This document shows positions 34,729-43,714 of a stretch of 64,000 nucleotides of DNA, in pieces. The position numbers were made by a program, and so were the translations under genes. Position 1 is the first letter of the stretch. Each line of letters opens with the position of its first letter. Source of the DNA: an uncultured Hungatella sp. (GTDB lineage: Bacteria; Bacillota; Clostridia; Lachnospirales; Lachnospiraceae); the NCBI GenBank assembly GCA_910585435.1, contig CAJUEJ010000002.1:62001-126000 (forward strand), given 5' to 3'. The notes below the pieces were generated by a model, which saw nothing but the letters and a program-made list of their open reading frames with translations, was not told the DNA's origin and did not search any database.

Positions 34729-34910
34729 GGCTGGTTCCTCCCTCGTTACCTGTTTTATTTATAGTTTACCACATTTTTTCGTTTTCACCTACCATTTTAT
34801 TGTTTTATTTTTAAAAATATTTATTTATATTTATACACTCCGTTACTATTCACAGTCACTCCACCCACTGGAAATTTTTTCTTAAGGGTAGACAAATGAT
34901 TTCCTGTCTG

Positions 34911-34935
34911 CTATTATATAATAGTAATCGTTATT
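34911..34935 (+). promoter_or_regulatory. Likely PerR-type operator and -10 region of the fur-family gene
   Basis: A perfect 14-bp palindrome CTATTATATAATAG (34911-34924) includes TATAAT (34917-34922) and is followed directly by AGTAATCGTTATT (34923-34935). That second segment resembles the palindrome before the rubrerythrin gene, so both are candidate operators of the encoded regulator. No good -35 box was seen. Confidence 0.5.
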
Positions 34936-34958
34936 ATTTTTGTTAACAAGGAGTTCCC

Positions 34959-35384
34959 ATGAAAACATTGAAGTACAGCAGGCAGAGGGAGATGATTAAA
35001 GCATGCCTTATGAATCGCCATGACCATCCTACTGCAGATACCTTATATATGAATATACGGGAAGAGTTTCCCAACATCAGTTTGGGAACTGTGTACCGAA
35101 ACCTCAATCTTTTAGTGGATCTAGGGGAGATACGAAAGCTAAGCTGCGGCAATGGCCCTGACCGTTTTGACGCAGATATTCATCCTCACTACCATTTTGT
35201 ATGCAGAAAGTGCGGGCAGGTTCAGGATTTGTCCATGGAAACCTCAGGACAGCTTAACACCAGCGCCCAGCAGCACTGCAGCGGCCGGATTGACAGCCAT
35301 ATCACCTATTTTTATGGCATCTGCGAAGCATGTATGACAGAACCCGGCGAGAAAACAGCCGGTAACCGTTCCGATTCTCAATAG
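34959..35384 (+). CDS. perR: Fur-family regulator, PerR type
   Basis: The 141-residue protein has the Fur winged helix (QREMIKACLMNRHDHPTADT, then LGTVYRNLNLLVDLGEIRKL). Regulatory-metal ligands as in PerR include His in HDHPTAD, Asp in DRFDAD and HPHYHF. A structural zinc site is formed by CRKCG and CEACM. PerR senses peroxide by metal-catalysed histidine oxidation. The next gene is a peroxide-reducing rubrerythrin with a related operator, which supports a PerR rather than Fur or Zur role. AAGGAG precedes the ATG. Confidence 0.85.
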   Translation: MKTLKYSRQREMIKACLMNRHDHPTADTLYMNIREEFPNISLGTVYRNLNLLVDLGEIRKLSCGNGPDRFDADIHPHYHFVCRKCGQVQDLSMETSGQLNTSAQQHCSGRIDSHITYFYGICEACMTEPGEKTAGNRSDSQ

Positions 35385-35459
35385 ACGCTGTTGTGCCAGC
35401 CAAAAAAGGTATGGCGAAAAAGTAATTCGCAAGTAATTGAAAAAAATATCGATTAGGTA

Positions 35460-35507
35460 TTGACAAGTCTTTTATCCTGTGGTAGATTAATATCAGTAAC
35501 AATTACT
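35460..35507 (+). promoter_or_regulatory. Rubrerythrin promoter with PerR-like operator
   Basis: TTGACA (35460-35465), 17 nt, TAGATT (35483-35488), followed by the palindrome AGTAA-CAA-TTACT (35495-35507) over the expected start site. This fits repression by the adjacent PerR-like protein. Confidence 0.7.
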
Positions 35508-35547
35508 ATTATTATTTCAAAATGAATATAAAAAGGAGATACTATCT

Positions 35548-36093
35548 ATGAAAAAATGGGTTTGTACAGTATGTGGTTATGTTTATGAAGGCGAGAATGC
35601 ACCGGAGAAGTGCCCACAGTGTGGTGTTCCGGCTTCCAAGTTCAAAGAGCAGGCTTCTGAGGGCCTGGCTTGGGCATGCGAGCATGAGGTAGGCGTTGCT
35701 CAGGGTGTTTCTGAAGATATTCTGGCTGACCTGCGCGCAAACTTCGAGGGCGAGTGCTCTGAGGTTGGTATGTATCTGGCTATGGCAAGAGTTGCCCACA
35801 GAGAAGGATATCCTGAGATCGGCCTGTACTGGGAGAAGGCTGCCTACGAAGAGGCAGAGCATGCTGCCAAGTTTGCAGAGCTGTTAGGCGAGGTTGTTAC
35901 CTCCTCCACCAAGAAGAACCTGGAGATGAGAGTTGCTGCCGAGAACGGCGCTACCGCCGGCAAGTTTGATCTGGCTAAGAGAGCCAAAGCAGCCAACCTG
36001 GATGCAATCCATGACACGGTTCATGAGATGGCCAAGGATGAGGCAAGACACGGCAAGGCATTTGAAGGACTTCTTAAGAGATATTTCGGCTAA
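35548..36093 (+). CDS. Reverse rubrerythrin (NADH peroxidase component)
   Basis: The 181-residue protein has the domains in reverse order. A rubredoxin-like iron site is at the N-terminus (WVCTVCGYVYEGENAPEKCP, then QCGVPASKF). A four-helix di-iron domain follows with EGECSEVGMYLAMARVAH, YEEAEHAAKFAE and KDEARHGKAFEG. Reverse rubrerythrins reduce H2O2 and O2 in anaerobes such as Clostridium acetobutylicum, where PerR represses them. The strong promoter, AAGGAG and G/C-ending optimal codons suggest high expression. Confidence 0.95.
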   Translation: MKKWVCTVCGYVYEGENAPEKCPQCGVPASKFKEQASEGLAWACEHEVGVAQGVSEDILADLRANFEGECSEVGMYLAMARVAHREGYPEIGLYWEKAAYEEAEHAAKFAELLGEVVTSSTKKNLEMRVAAENGATAGKFDLAKRAKAANLDAIHDTVHEMAKDEARHGKAFEGLLKRYFG

Positions 36094-36127
36094 TCATAAA
36101 GCCAAATTTTTAAGGATTTTTGGGCTT

Positions 36128-36164
36128 AAGGGAATGAATCAGAAATGATTTGTTCCCTTTTTTG
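36128..36164 (+). terminator. Intrinsic terminator of the rubrerythrin gene
   Basis: Stem AAGGGAA/TTCCCTT with an inner AATCA/TGATT around a GAAA loop, followed by six T residues (36158-36163). Confidence 0.9.
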
Positions 36165-36262
36165 TGCAAGGATTGAGAGGAAAAATTTAAAGATAAGTCT
36201 TATAATAAGAAAGGAAGCTTTATGTCCACAGAGTAAAGCATATACGGATAAGGAGGTATCTC

Positions 36263-37114
36263 ATGGAATGGGTGGAAAGATTAAACCAAAGCATGAATTA
36301 TATCGAGGAACACCTGGCAGGAGAAATTGACTATGAACAGCTTGGACGGATTGCCTGCTGCTCTGCTTATCATTATCAGAGAATGTTTACTTATATGGCA
36401 GGTATCACTCTGGCAGAGTATATCCGAAGAAGAAGAATGTCATTAGCAGCGGTAGACTTGCAGGGTGGAGATGAACGGATTATTGACATTGCAGAGAAGT
36501 ATGGCTACCGTTCCCCCACTGCATTTAACAGAGCATTTCAGTCTTTTCATGGGGTAGCTCCCTCATCCGTGAAAGGCGAAGGGGTATCTGTGAAATCTTT
36601 TTCCCCCATTGTGTTTAGAATTGCTGTGAAAGGAGCTACAGAAATGAATTACAGGATTGAAACAAGAGAAGCATTCCGCATTGTTGGTGTATCTGCACCG
36701 CTTGATAAGGAAATCGAAAATAATTTTATGGTTGTGCCTGAAATGTGGCAGAACGCCGCTATAAATGGAACAATACAGAAATTGGCAGGAATGATGGATG
36801 CGCCGCCAATGGGGCTTTTAGGCGTGAGTGTCTGCAATGATGAAGAACAATGGAAATATTTTATCGCCGTTTCCAGTACAAAAACAAGTGATACGTATGA
36901 AGAATATACGGTTCCTGCATCCACCTGGGCAATCTTTTCCGGAACAGGCACAAATCAGTCCATACAGGAATTGGAGCAGCGGATTATAACAGAGTGGCTT
37001 CCAACCTCTGGATATGAATATGCCAACGCTCCCGATATTGAGGTTTACTTAAACCCAGACCCACAGAACGCACAGTATGAGGTATGGATACCTGTAACAA
37101 AGAAAAAGGGATAA
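36263..37114 (+). CDS. AraC-family regulator with GyrI-like effector domain
   Basis: The first 100 residues are an AraC DNA-binding domain with two helix-turn-helix units (YEQLGRIACCSAYHYQRMFT and IIDIAEKYGYRSPTAFNRAF). Residues about 125-283 are a GyrI-like/BTAD small-molecule domain. Such proteins often sense drugs or toxic ligands. AAGGAGG lies 6 nt before the ATG. The gene is somewhat richer in A/T than its neighbours, which hints at a recent arrival. It has no obvious target next to it. Confidence 0.9.
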   Translation: MEWVERLNQSMNYIEEHLAGEIDYEQLGRIACCSAYHYQRMFTYMAGITLAEYIRRRRMSLAAVDLQGGDERIIDIAEKYGYRSPTAFNRAFQSFHGVAPSSVKGEGVSVKSFSPIVFRIAVKGATEMNYRIETREAFRIVGVSAPLDKEIENNFMVVPEMWQNAAINGTIQKLAGMMDAPPMGLLGVSVCNDEEQWKYFIAVSSTKTSDTYEEYTVPASTWAIFSGTGTNQSIQELEQRIITEWLPTSGYEYANAPDIEVYLNPDPQNAQYEVWIPVTKKKG

Positions 37115-37125
37115 GGGAAGGGGGG

Positions 37126-38223
37126 TTACTGTAAACCCCCCGCCCTCAAAAGCGCCGATTCAATCACCTTGTCCATGTCATAGTACTTATATTCTGCCAG
37201 ACGCCCTCCGAAGATAACCCTGGCCTCTTTCGCTGCCAGTTGGGCGTATTTTTCATACAACTTCTGATTCTTCTCATCATTCACCGGATAATACGGCTCC
37301 ATCCCTTCCTGCCAGTCTGCCGGATACTCTCTGGTAATCACAGTCTTCGGCTGTGTTCCGAACTCAAAGTGCTTGTGTTCAATGATCCTGGTAAAGGGAG
37401 TCTCCCTGTCTGTATAATTGACCACAGCCACTCCCTGATAATTTTCCTTGTCCAGAATCTCCGTCTCAAATCTCAGGCTTCTGTATTCCAGTTTTCCGTA
37501 GCAGTAGTCATAATAGGAATCAATGGTCCCTGTGTAAACCACTGTATCCCCCATGCCGGCATACGTTTCCCGGTTCTTCAGGTAATCTGTACCGGTTTTT
37601 ATATCGCATCCCTCAAACAGCTTCTGGATAATCACATTATACCCGCCTATGGGAATTCCCTGGTACAGATCATTAAAATAATTATTGTCATACGTATACC
37701 GCACAGGGAGGCGCTTGATAATAAACGCAGGAAGATCCTTGCAGTCTCTTCCCCACTGCTTCTCCGTATATCCCTTTACCAGCTTCTCATACAGATCTGT
37801 CCCCACCAGGCTGATAGCCTGCTCTTCCAGGTTCCTGGGCTCTCCCACAATACCCGCCCTCTGCCTGGCGATAATCTCCCTGGCCTCCTCCGGTGTGGAG
37901 ATCCCCCACATCTTTGAAAAGGTATTCATATTAAAGGGCATATTGTACATCTGGCCTTTATAGTTGGCTACAGGGCTGTTGGTGTAGCGGTTAAACTCAG
38001 CCAGCTCATTGACAAAATCCCACACCCTTCGGTTGCTGGTATGGAAGATATGGGCCCCGTATTTGTGGACATGAATCCCTTCCTGCTCTTCACAGTAAAT
38101 ATTGCCCCCTATATGGTCTCTCTTCTCAAGCACCAGACAGGTCTTCCCCTTTTTTCGGGCCAGATAGGCCCAGACACCGGCGAAAAGGCCGCTGCCTGCG
38201 ATCACATAATCATACTTTTTCAT
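37126..38223 (-). CDS. glf: UDP-galactopyranose mutase
   Basis: Glf converts UDP-galactopyranose to UDP-galactofuranose with reduced FAD, for cell-surface glycans. The 365-residue protein shows the FAD fold YDYVIAGSGLFAGVWAYLAR, LVLEKRDHIGGNIY, HIFHTSNRRVWDFVN, YPVNDEKNQKLYEKYAQLA near the C-terminus and LAEYKYYDMDKVIESAL. GGGAG precedes the ATG at 38223, which overlaps the end of the GlgX-like gene by 14 nt. No glycosyltransferase neighbours are present, so the glycan is unknown. A GGGGGGTT/AACCCCCC hairpin overlaps its stop codon. Confidence 0.96.
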   Translation of the reverse strand: MKKYDYVIAGSGLFAGVWAYLARKKGKTCLVLEKRDHIGGNIYCEEQEGIHVHKYGAHIFHTSNRRVWDFVNELAEFNRYTNSPVANYKGQMYNMPFNMNTFSKMWGISTPEEAREIIARQRAGIVGEPRNLEEQAISLVGTDLYEKLVKGYTEKQWGRDCKDLPAFIIKRLPVRYTYDNNYFNDLYQGIPIGGYNVIIQKLFEGCDIKTGTDYLKNRETYAGMGDTVVYTGTIDSYYDYCYGKLEYRSLRFETEILDKENYQGVAVVNYTDRETPFTRIIEHKHFEFGTQPKTVITREYPADWQEGMEPYYPVNDEKNQKLYEKYAQLAAKEARVIFGGRLAEYKYYDMDKVIESALLRAGGLQ

Positions 38224-40141
38224 CGCTACTCCCTTCATGAATCTTCCCGATCAGCACCACAACGGATCTGGCCTCCACCTGATACAGCATCTGATCCTCA
38301 AGCTCCGGTTCCTGCCCTTCTTTAAAAAAGTCCATGGCCTCCTGCCGGCCTGTATCCACCACCAGATGCCATTTTCTGTCTCTGGGTACTTTGGGCATCC
38401 CGAATTCGTGGGGCTCCCAGTGCATGTTGTACATCACCAGGAAATAATCGTCACACGTTTTGTCCGGCTTCTTTCCGTATTCCCCACAGTAAAGAATCCC
38501 CAGCTGCCGTCTGAAGCTCTCAAACTCCGGCCTCCACGCTTTCACGCCGTGGTATGAGATATCCGGGTTTCCGCACCCCAGCAGATCCATGCCTATGGCC
38601 TCTTTTCTCATATGAAATACCGGGTGGGCCTTCCGGAATGCAATACAGTTCTTTGTAAACTCATATAAATCGCGGTTGGTCTTAAGCAGCCTCCAGTTCA
38701 GCCAGGAAATCTGGTTGTCCTGGCAGTAAGAATTATTATTCCCTGATTTGGAGTTGCCAAACTCATCTCCTGCCAGCAAAAGCGGTGTCCCCTGGCTTAA
38801 GAACAAAAGAAGCATGGCATTCCTAAGCTGCCTTTTGCGCAGCTCAACAATTTTCTTCTTCTTTGAGGGCCCCTCTGTGCCGCAGTTCCAGCTGAAATTG
38901 TAGTTGGTGCCATCCTGGTTGTTCTCCCTGTTGGCTTCATTATGCTTCCTGTCATAGGAAACCATATCCATCATGGTAAATCCGTTGGTGTTGGCCATAT
39001 AATTGATGACAGCGCACTTTTCCGGATTATTCCGGGTCCGGAAGGTCAGACGGTTTATCTGATCCTCATCCCCCTTTAAAAAGCGCCGCATATCCAGCAT
39101 AAAACCGTCATTGTACTCTGCCAGGTGGCGCAGCTCTCCCTTGTCCACACCGTCCCAGCTTGTGGCAAACAATTTTGTCCTGCTCAGATAAGGATCCTGT
39201 CCTATGAGCCCAAGGGGCGCCTGCCCCACCAGATGAATTCCGTCCACATGGTATTCCTGTACCCAGAACCGCGCCACATCCAGCACAAAGGAAGGGGGCT
39301 CCGTTCCTTTAAAGTACAGCTCTATCACCAGCTCCATTCCATTTTTATGCAGTTCACGCACCAGGGTTTTCAGCTCACGAACCGGATTCTTCTTCCGCCC
39401 GGAGCTGTAGGACGCCTTAGGTGCAAAATAATATCCGTCTCCATATCCCCAGTAATTTATCAGTCCCGTAGGTATTTTTTCTGAAACAGGCCTCCCTGTC
39501 TGTCCGGCTGTCCTGCCGTCCAAAGCTGCCTTCACCTTATAAGGCATTCCGGCTGCCTTTTCAGCCACCATAATCTCCCCGAATTCCGTCACCGGCATCA
39601 GCTCCAGGGTGGTAACCCCCAGCTCCTTCAGATAAGGAATCTTGTCCGTCACCGCCCGGAATGTCCCTTTTTCCCGGACTCCGGAGGTGTCATGCTTTGT
39701 CAGGCCACGGACATGGGCGCGGTACATAATACATTCTTCATAAGGGATTTCAGGCAGTACATCTCCCTGCCAGTCAAATTTTTCTTCCTCTGCGGGAGTC
39801 CTTAAATGCCTGTGGATATTTTCCATATCCCCCCATGACTCCCATCCCAGAATTGAACGGCCATAAGGGTCGGCCACAAGCTCCCCGTCCAATTCAAAAC
39901 AATATTCCAGATTCACGGGAAACACCCCGTCTGACTCCAGCGTCAGATTCCACACATCCCCGATTTTCGCTTTCTCATCCATGGCAAACTTCTGCCACGG
40001 AGCCTCTTCCCCCTTTTCAAACAACACAAGACTACAGGTCTTTCCTGCCCATTCCACAGACACATGAAATCTTTTTCTAGTTACGGTAAGCCCCATGGGA
40101 TATCTCCCATTTTCTTCTGTCACAACTCGTAAATGCTTCAC
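38210..40141 (-). CDS. GlgX-like GH13 protein, predicted catalytically dead
   Basis: This protein of about 643 residues aligns with glycogen debranching enzymes (GlgX): N-terminal beta domain, then a GH13 barrel with strong matches such as KHNEANRENNQDGTNYNFSW and LLLSQGTPLLLAGDEFGNS-like text, NNNSYCQDNQISWLNW. Yet all catalytic sites are changed. DGFRFD is DGIHLV, so the nucleophile Asp is Val. AEPWD is ATSWD, so the acid Glu is Thr. AHDGF is NTNGF, so the third Asp is Asn. The usual LDIVLNH is IELYFKG. It probably binds glycan or scaffolds rather than cleaves. The start is a GTG at 40141 with GGAGG 5 nt upstream; a GTG at 40153 lies before that site. Confidence 0.85.
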   Translation of the reverse strand: MKHLRVVTEENGRYPMGLTVTRKRFHVSVEWAGKTCSLVLFEKGEEAPWQKFAMDEKAKIGDVWNLTLESDGVFPVNLEYCFELDGELVADPYGRSILGWESWGDMENIHRHLRTPAEEEKFDWQGDVLPEIPYEECIMYRAHVRGLTKHDTSGVREKGTFRAVTDKIPYLKELGVTTLELMPVTEFGEIMVAEKAAGMPYKVKAALDGRTAGQTGRPVSEKIPTGLINYWGYGDGYYFAPKASYSSGRKKNPVRELKTLVRELHKNGMELVIELYFKGTEPPSFVLDVARFWVQEYHVDGIHLVGQAPLGLIGQDPYLSRTKLFATSWDGVDKGELRHLAEYNDGFMLDMRRFLKGDEDQINRLTFRTRNNPEKCAVINYMANTNGFTMMDMVSYDRKHNEANRENNQDGTNYNFSWNCGTEGPSKKKKIVELRKRQLRNAMLLLFLSQGTPLLLAGDEFGNSKSGNNNSYCQDNQISWLNWRLLKTNRDLYEFTKNCIAFRKAHPVFHMRKEAIGMDLLGCGNPDISYHGVKAWRPEFESFRRQLGILYCGEYGKKPDKTCDDYFLVMYNMHWEPHEFGMPKVPRDRKWHLVVDTGRQEAMDFFKEGQEPELEDQMLYQVEARSVVVLIGKIHEGSSDEKV

Positions 40142-40258
40142 TCTTACCTCCACGTCTCATCATGTACTCCATCCCCTCTCTTTAGCCTGCTTATACACCT
40201 GTTTCAGGCCCGGAGAGACTGTGAGAATACATTGCCGGCTGCAGCAGCCATTATCCCC

Positions 40259-42073
40259 TTACTGCTGCTTTTTGTTTTCTTCTGCAATCTTTTCAGCCAG
40301 GTCGTTTAAATACATCCACCGCTCCATCTTTTCCTCCAGAGCCGCCTCCCGGCATTCTTTCTCCTCCATCAGTTCCTTTAATTTTACAAAATCACTGGCG
40401 GCTGCCTCCATGCGCTTTTCTACATCCCCTATGGCTTCCTCCAGTGCCTCTATCTCACTCTCTATCACTTCCCAGTCCTTCTGCTCCTGGTACGTAAACT
40501 TAAGCTTCTTCACGCTGCCCCAGGTCTTCCTGGAGGCTTTCTTCTCCTCCCTGGGCCGCGGGCCCGGCTCTGCCTCCTTTGCCTGCCCCGCTGTAAGCCT
40601 GGCCTGGTAATCCGTAAATCCGCCTTCGTACTGGGTCACCTTTCCCCCGCCCTCAAAAGCAAAGATCCGTCTTACCACCCGGTCAAGAAAATACCGGTCA
40701 TGGGATACGGCAATGACAATCCCCTGGAAGCTGTCCAGATAATCCTCCAGTATAGTCAGGGTCTGAATATCCAGATCATTGGTGGGCTCGTCTAAAAGCA
40801 GCACATTGGGAGCATCCATGAGAATCCTGAGCAGATAAAGCCTTCTCTTTTCCCCTCCGGACAGCCGGCTGACTGTGGTGTACTGGACGCTGGCAGGAAA
40901 TAAAAAGCGTTCCAGCATCTGGGAAGCGCTGAGCTTTCCGTCCCTGGTCTTTACGTACTCCGCCACATTGCGGATATAATCGATGACCTTCAGGCTTTCA
41001 TCCATGTCCTCATTTTCCTGGGAAAAATATGCCAGCTTTACTGTCTGCCCCATCTGGATGGTACCTCCGGCCGGCTTCTCCCATCCGGCAATCATCTTCA
41101 TAAGCGTCGTCTTGCCGCTGCCGTTGGGGCCGATGATGCCGATACGGTCATTTTTCAAAAAAATATAAGAAAAATCTTTTATCAGCACATGAGATCCATA
41201 GGCCTTCTCCAGATTCTGGATCTCTACTGTGGTACGCCCCAGCCTGCTGGATAAAGACTCCAGCTCCACCTCCCTGTCAAACGCAGGCCCTTTCTGATCC
41301 CTTAAGGCCTCATATCTCTGAATATGGGCCTTCTGCTTGGTGGAACGGGCCCTGGCTCCCCGCTGCATCCATTCCAGCTCCACCTTGAGAATAGACTGCC
41401 TTTTCCTCTCCGATGCCAGAGCCATGTCCAGCCGCTCTGCCTTCAGCTTCAGATACCCTTCATAATTGGCCTGATAGCTGTACAGCTTTCCTTTATCCAG
41501 CTCCACGATCCGGTTGGACACGCTGTCCAGAAAATACCGGTCATGGGTTACCATGAGAATGGCGCCCCGGAATCTGCCCAGATACTCCTCCAGCCAGTCT
41601 GCCATCTGGCTGTCTAAATGGTTGGTAGGCTCGTCCAACACCAGAATATCCGTGTCTGCCATCAGGGTGCTGACTAAAGCCACCCGTTTCCTTTGTCCTC
41701 CGGACAGGGTTTCCACCTTCTGGTCAAAGTCCTCCACACCTACTTTTGTCAGCATGGCCTTTGCCTGGCTCTCCATATCCCACAGATGAGGATGCCTCTC
41801 ATTGTCCCGCAAGATACTTTCCATGATGGTATCCCCGGCCGTAAACTGAGGATTTTGAGGCAGATACCGCACATCCAGGTTCCTTCCGTGAACCAGGGTG
41901 CCCGAATCCGGTGTCTCCAATCCCGCCACAATCTTCAAAAGGGTAGACTTTCCCGTTCCGTTGATTCCGATAAGGCCTATTTTTTCACCTTCATTGATAC
42001 TGAAATCCGTATCGTCAAACAGCAGCCGTTCTGTATAAGATTTTGTCAAATGCTCAATAGTCACTAAATTCAT
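40259..42073 (-). CDS. ABC-F family ATPase, Uup-like
   Basis: The 604-residue protein has two ATPase cassettes without membrane segments. The first has Walker A GINGTGKST, signature LSGGQRKR and DEPTNHLD; the second has GPNGSGKTT, LSGGEKRR and DEPTNDLD. A linker helix with many basic residues (MQRGARARSTKQKAHIQRYE) lies between them. The last 90 residues form a coiled coil as in Uup. ABC-F proteins act on the ribosome E-site or, for Uup, on DNA branch structures. The ATG overlaps the exonuclease III stop by 4 nt. Confidence 0.93.
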   Translation of the reverse strand: MNLVTIEHLTKSYTERLLFDDTDFSINEGEKIGLIGINGTGKSTLLKIVAGLETPDSGTLVHGRNLDVRYLPQNPQFTAGDTIMESILRDNERHPHLWDMESQAKAMLTKVGVEDFDQKVETLSGGQRKRVALVSTLMADTDILVLDEPTNHLDSQMADWLEEYLGRFRGAILMVTHDRYFLDSVSNRIVELDKGKLYSYQANYEGYLKLKAERLDMALASERKRQSILKVELEWMQRGARARSTKQKAHIQRYEALRDQKGPAFDREVELESLSSRLGRTTVEIQNLEKAYGSHVLIKDFSYIFLKNDRIGIIGPNGSGKTTLMKMIAGWEKPAGGTIQMGQTVKLAYFSQENEDMDESLKVIDYIRNVAEYVKTRDGKLSASQMLERFLFPASVQYTTVSRLSGGEKRRLYLLRILMDAPNVLLLDEPTNDLDIQTLTILEDYLDSFQGIVIAVSHDRYFLDRVVRRIFAFEGGGKVTQYEGGFTDYQARLTAGQAKEAEPGPRPREEKKASRKTWGSVKKLKFTYQEQKDWEVIESEIEALEEAIGDVEKRMEAAASDFVKLKELMEEKECREAALEEKMERWMYLNDLAEKIAEENKKQQ

Positions 42074-42825
42074 GCTATCACCAGCTCCACCGGGCAGTGA
42101 TCAGAGCCTGTAACCTCCGTATGGATCGCCGCGCCTGCCAGCCGGTCCTTTAAAGACTCAGACACGCAGAAATAATCGATCCGCCACCCTGCATTCTTCT
42201 CTCTGGCTTTAAAACGGTAAGACCACCAGGAATACACCCCTTCCGTATCGGGATAAAAATACCGGTACGTATCCACAAAGCCGGCATTCAGAAGAGCAGT
42301 AAATTTGCCTCTCTCCTGGTCGGTAAAGCCGGCATTCTTCCTGTTGGTTTTCGGATTTTTCAGATCAATCTCTTTGTGGGCCACATTTAAGTCCCCGCAG
42401 AAAATCACCGGCTTCTTTTTCTCCAGCCTCTTCAGATAGGAGAGAAATGCATCCTCCCATGTCATGCGGTAGGGAAGCCTGGCAAGCTCATTCTGAGAAT
42501 TAGGCGTATAGCAGGTCACCACATAGTACTCCTTAAATTCTGCCCCGATGACTCTCCCTTCATGGTCATGCTCCTCCACGCCGATCCCATAGGTCACTGA
42601 GATGGGCTCCTCCTTTGTAAAAATGGCGGTTCCGGAATATCCCTTTTTCTCCGCGTAATTCCAGTACTGATAATACCCCTCCAGAGGAAGTTCTATCTGC
42701 CCCTCTGAAAGCTTACTCTCCTGAATACAGAAAACATCTGCATCCGCCTGCCTGAAATATTCCAGAAAGCCTTTTTCCACACAGGCCCGAAGCCCGTTTA
42801 CATTCCAGGATATCATCTTTTTCAT
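42070..42825 (-). CDS. xth: Exodeoxyribonuclease III / AP endonuclease
   Basis: The protein cleaves DNA at abasic sites and trims 3' ends in base-excision repair. Motifs are MISWNVNGLRACVEKGF, CIQESKLSEGQ (metal Glu), VVTCYTPNSQNELARLPYR, the active-site FCGDLNVAHKEIDL and the C-terminal SDHCPVELV (catalytic Asp-His). The length of about 251 residues is normal. The start at 42825 is chosen by homology; GGAG lies 10 nt upstream, and the ATG three codons later (42816) is also possible. It is translationally coupled to the ABC-F gene. Confidence 0.95.
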   Translation of the reverse strand: MKKMISWNVNGLRACVEKGFLEYFRQADADVFCIQESKLSEGQIELPLEGYYQYWNYAEKKGYSGTAIFTKEEPISVTYGIGVEEHDHEGRVIGAEFKEYYVVTCYTPNSQNELARLPYRMTWEDAFLSYLKRLEKKKPVIFCGDLNVAHKEIDLKNPKTNRKNAGFTDQERGKFTALLNAGFVDTYRYFYPDTEGVYSWWSYRFKAREKNAGWRIDYFCVSESLKDRLAGAAIHTEVTGSDHCPVELVIA

Positions 42826-42839
42826 GGCTTTTGGTCTCC

Positions 42840-43703
42840 TTACCATTTATAATGCTTTATAAGGGACTGGGTTCCCAGGTCTCCCATCCCCTCCTCTTCC
42901 AGGCTCCTGCACATGGAAAGCACCTGCTTAAGAATGTTAAGCTCCACGTCCGCTGCCTCTGCCTCTTCATCCGCGATGGACATATCCTTGATAAAGTGCT
43001 TTAAAAAGAATCCCGGATTGAAATCATCCTTAAGTGCTTTGGACACCACGTTGTTCATCTGGGCGCTTCCCGCCGCGCCTGTGGATATGGCCTCAAAGCA
43101 GGCATCCACAGCGAGCCCTGTGTTTTTGGCGTACACAAACGCCTCACACGCTCCCGCCAGGGTTCCTGCAATGGCAATCTGGTTGCACATCTTGGTGTGC
43201 TGTCCGTTGCCTGCTTTTCCCATATAGTTAATGTTTTGGCCCATCGCCTGAAATACCGGCATACAGGAATCAAAATCTTCTTTGTCCCCGCCTGCCAGAA
43301 TTGTCAGGGTTCCCGCCTTTGCTCCGCTGTCTCCTCCAGTCACAGGCGCATCCATGGCATGAAGCCCTGCCTTCTTTGCCTCCTCATAGATGCGGACTGC
43401 CAGCCTGGGGCTGGTGGTAGTCATGTCAATGATGTAGGATCCGGCATCTGCATTGGCAATGATGCCCTTCTCTCCAAAATAAACCTCCTCCACATCTTTT
43501 GGGTAGCCTACGATGGTAATCACCGCATCCCTGCCTTTTGCACATTCTGCCACGTTCTGGCACCAGAGGGCTCCCTCTCCGATCACGTCCTCCACCTTGG
43601 CCTTTGTCCTGGTATAAATAGAAACCTCATATCCTGCTTTCATCAGGTTGCGGACCATGGATTTCCCCATAATCCCAACCCCTATAAATCCGATTTTCTT
43701 CAT
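42840..43703 (-). CDS. 3-hydroxyisobutyrate/tartronate semialdehyde dehydrogenase-family protein
   Basis: This 287-residue NAD(P)-dependent beta-hydroxyacid dehydrogenase has KIGFIGVGIMGKSMVRNLMK at the N-terminus, the substrate motif DAPVTGGDSGAKAGTLTILA and the catalytic Lys in NGQHTKMCNQ. It could be tartronate semialdehyde reductase (GarR-like) or act on another short 3-hydroxy acid. It lies 11 nt after a D-2-hydroxyacid dehydrogenase gene, suggesting a shared hydroxy-acid pathway. Confidence 0.9.
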   Translation of the reverse strand: MKKIGFIGVGIMGKSMVRNLMKAGYEVSIYTRTKAKVEDVIGEGALWCQNVAECAKGRDAVITIVGYPKDVEEVYFGEKGIIANADAGSYIIDMTTTSPRLAVRIYEEAKKAGLHAMDAPVTGGDSGAKAGTLTILAGGDKEDFDSCMPVFQAMGQNINYMGKAGNGQHTKMCNQIAIAGTLAGACEAFVYAKNTGLAVDACFEAISTGAAGSAQMNNVVSKALKDDFNPGFFLKHFIKDMSIADEEAEAADVELNILKQVLSMCRSLEEEGMGDLGTQSLIKHYKW

Positions 43704-43714
43704 CTGCCCCATCC

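Noticed and set aside
38210..40141. Active glycogen debranching enzyme
   Set aside because: The nucleophile, acid and third aspartate positions are Val, Thr and Asn.
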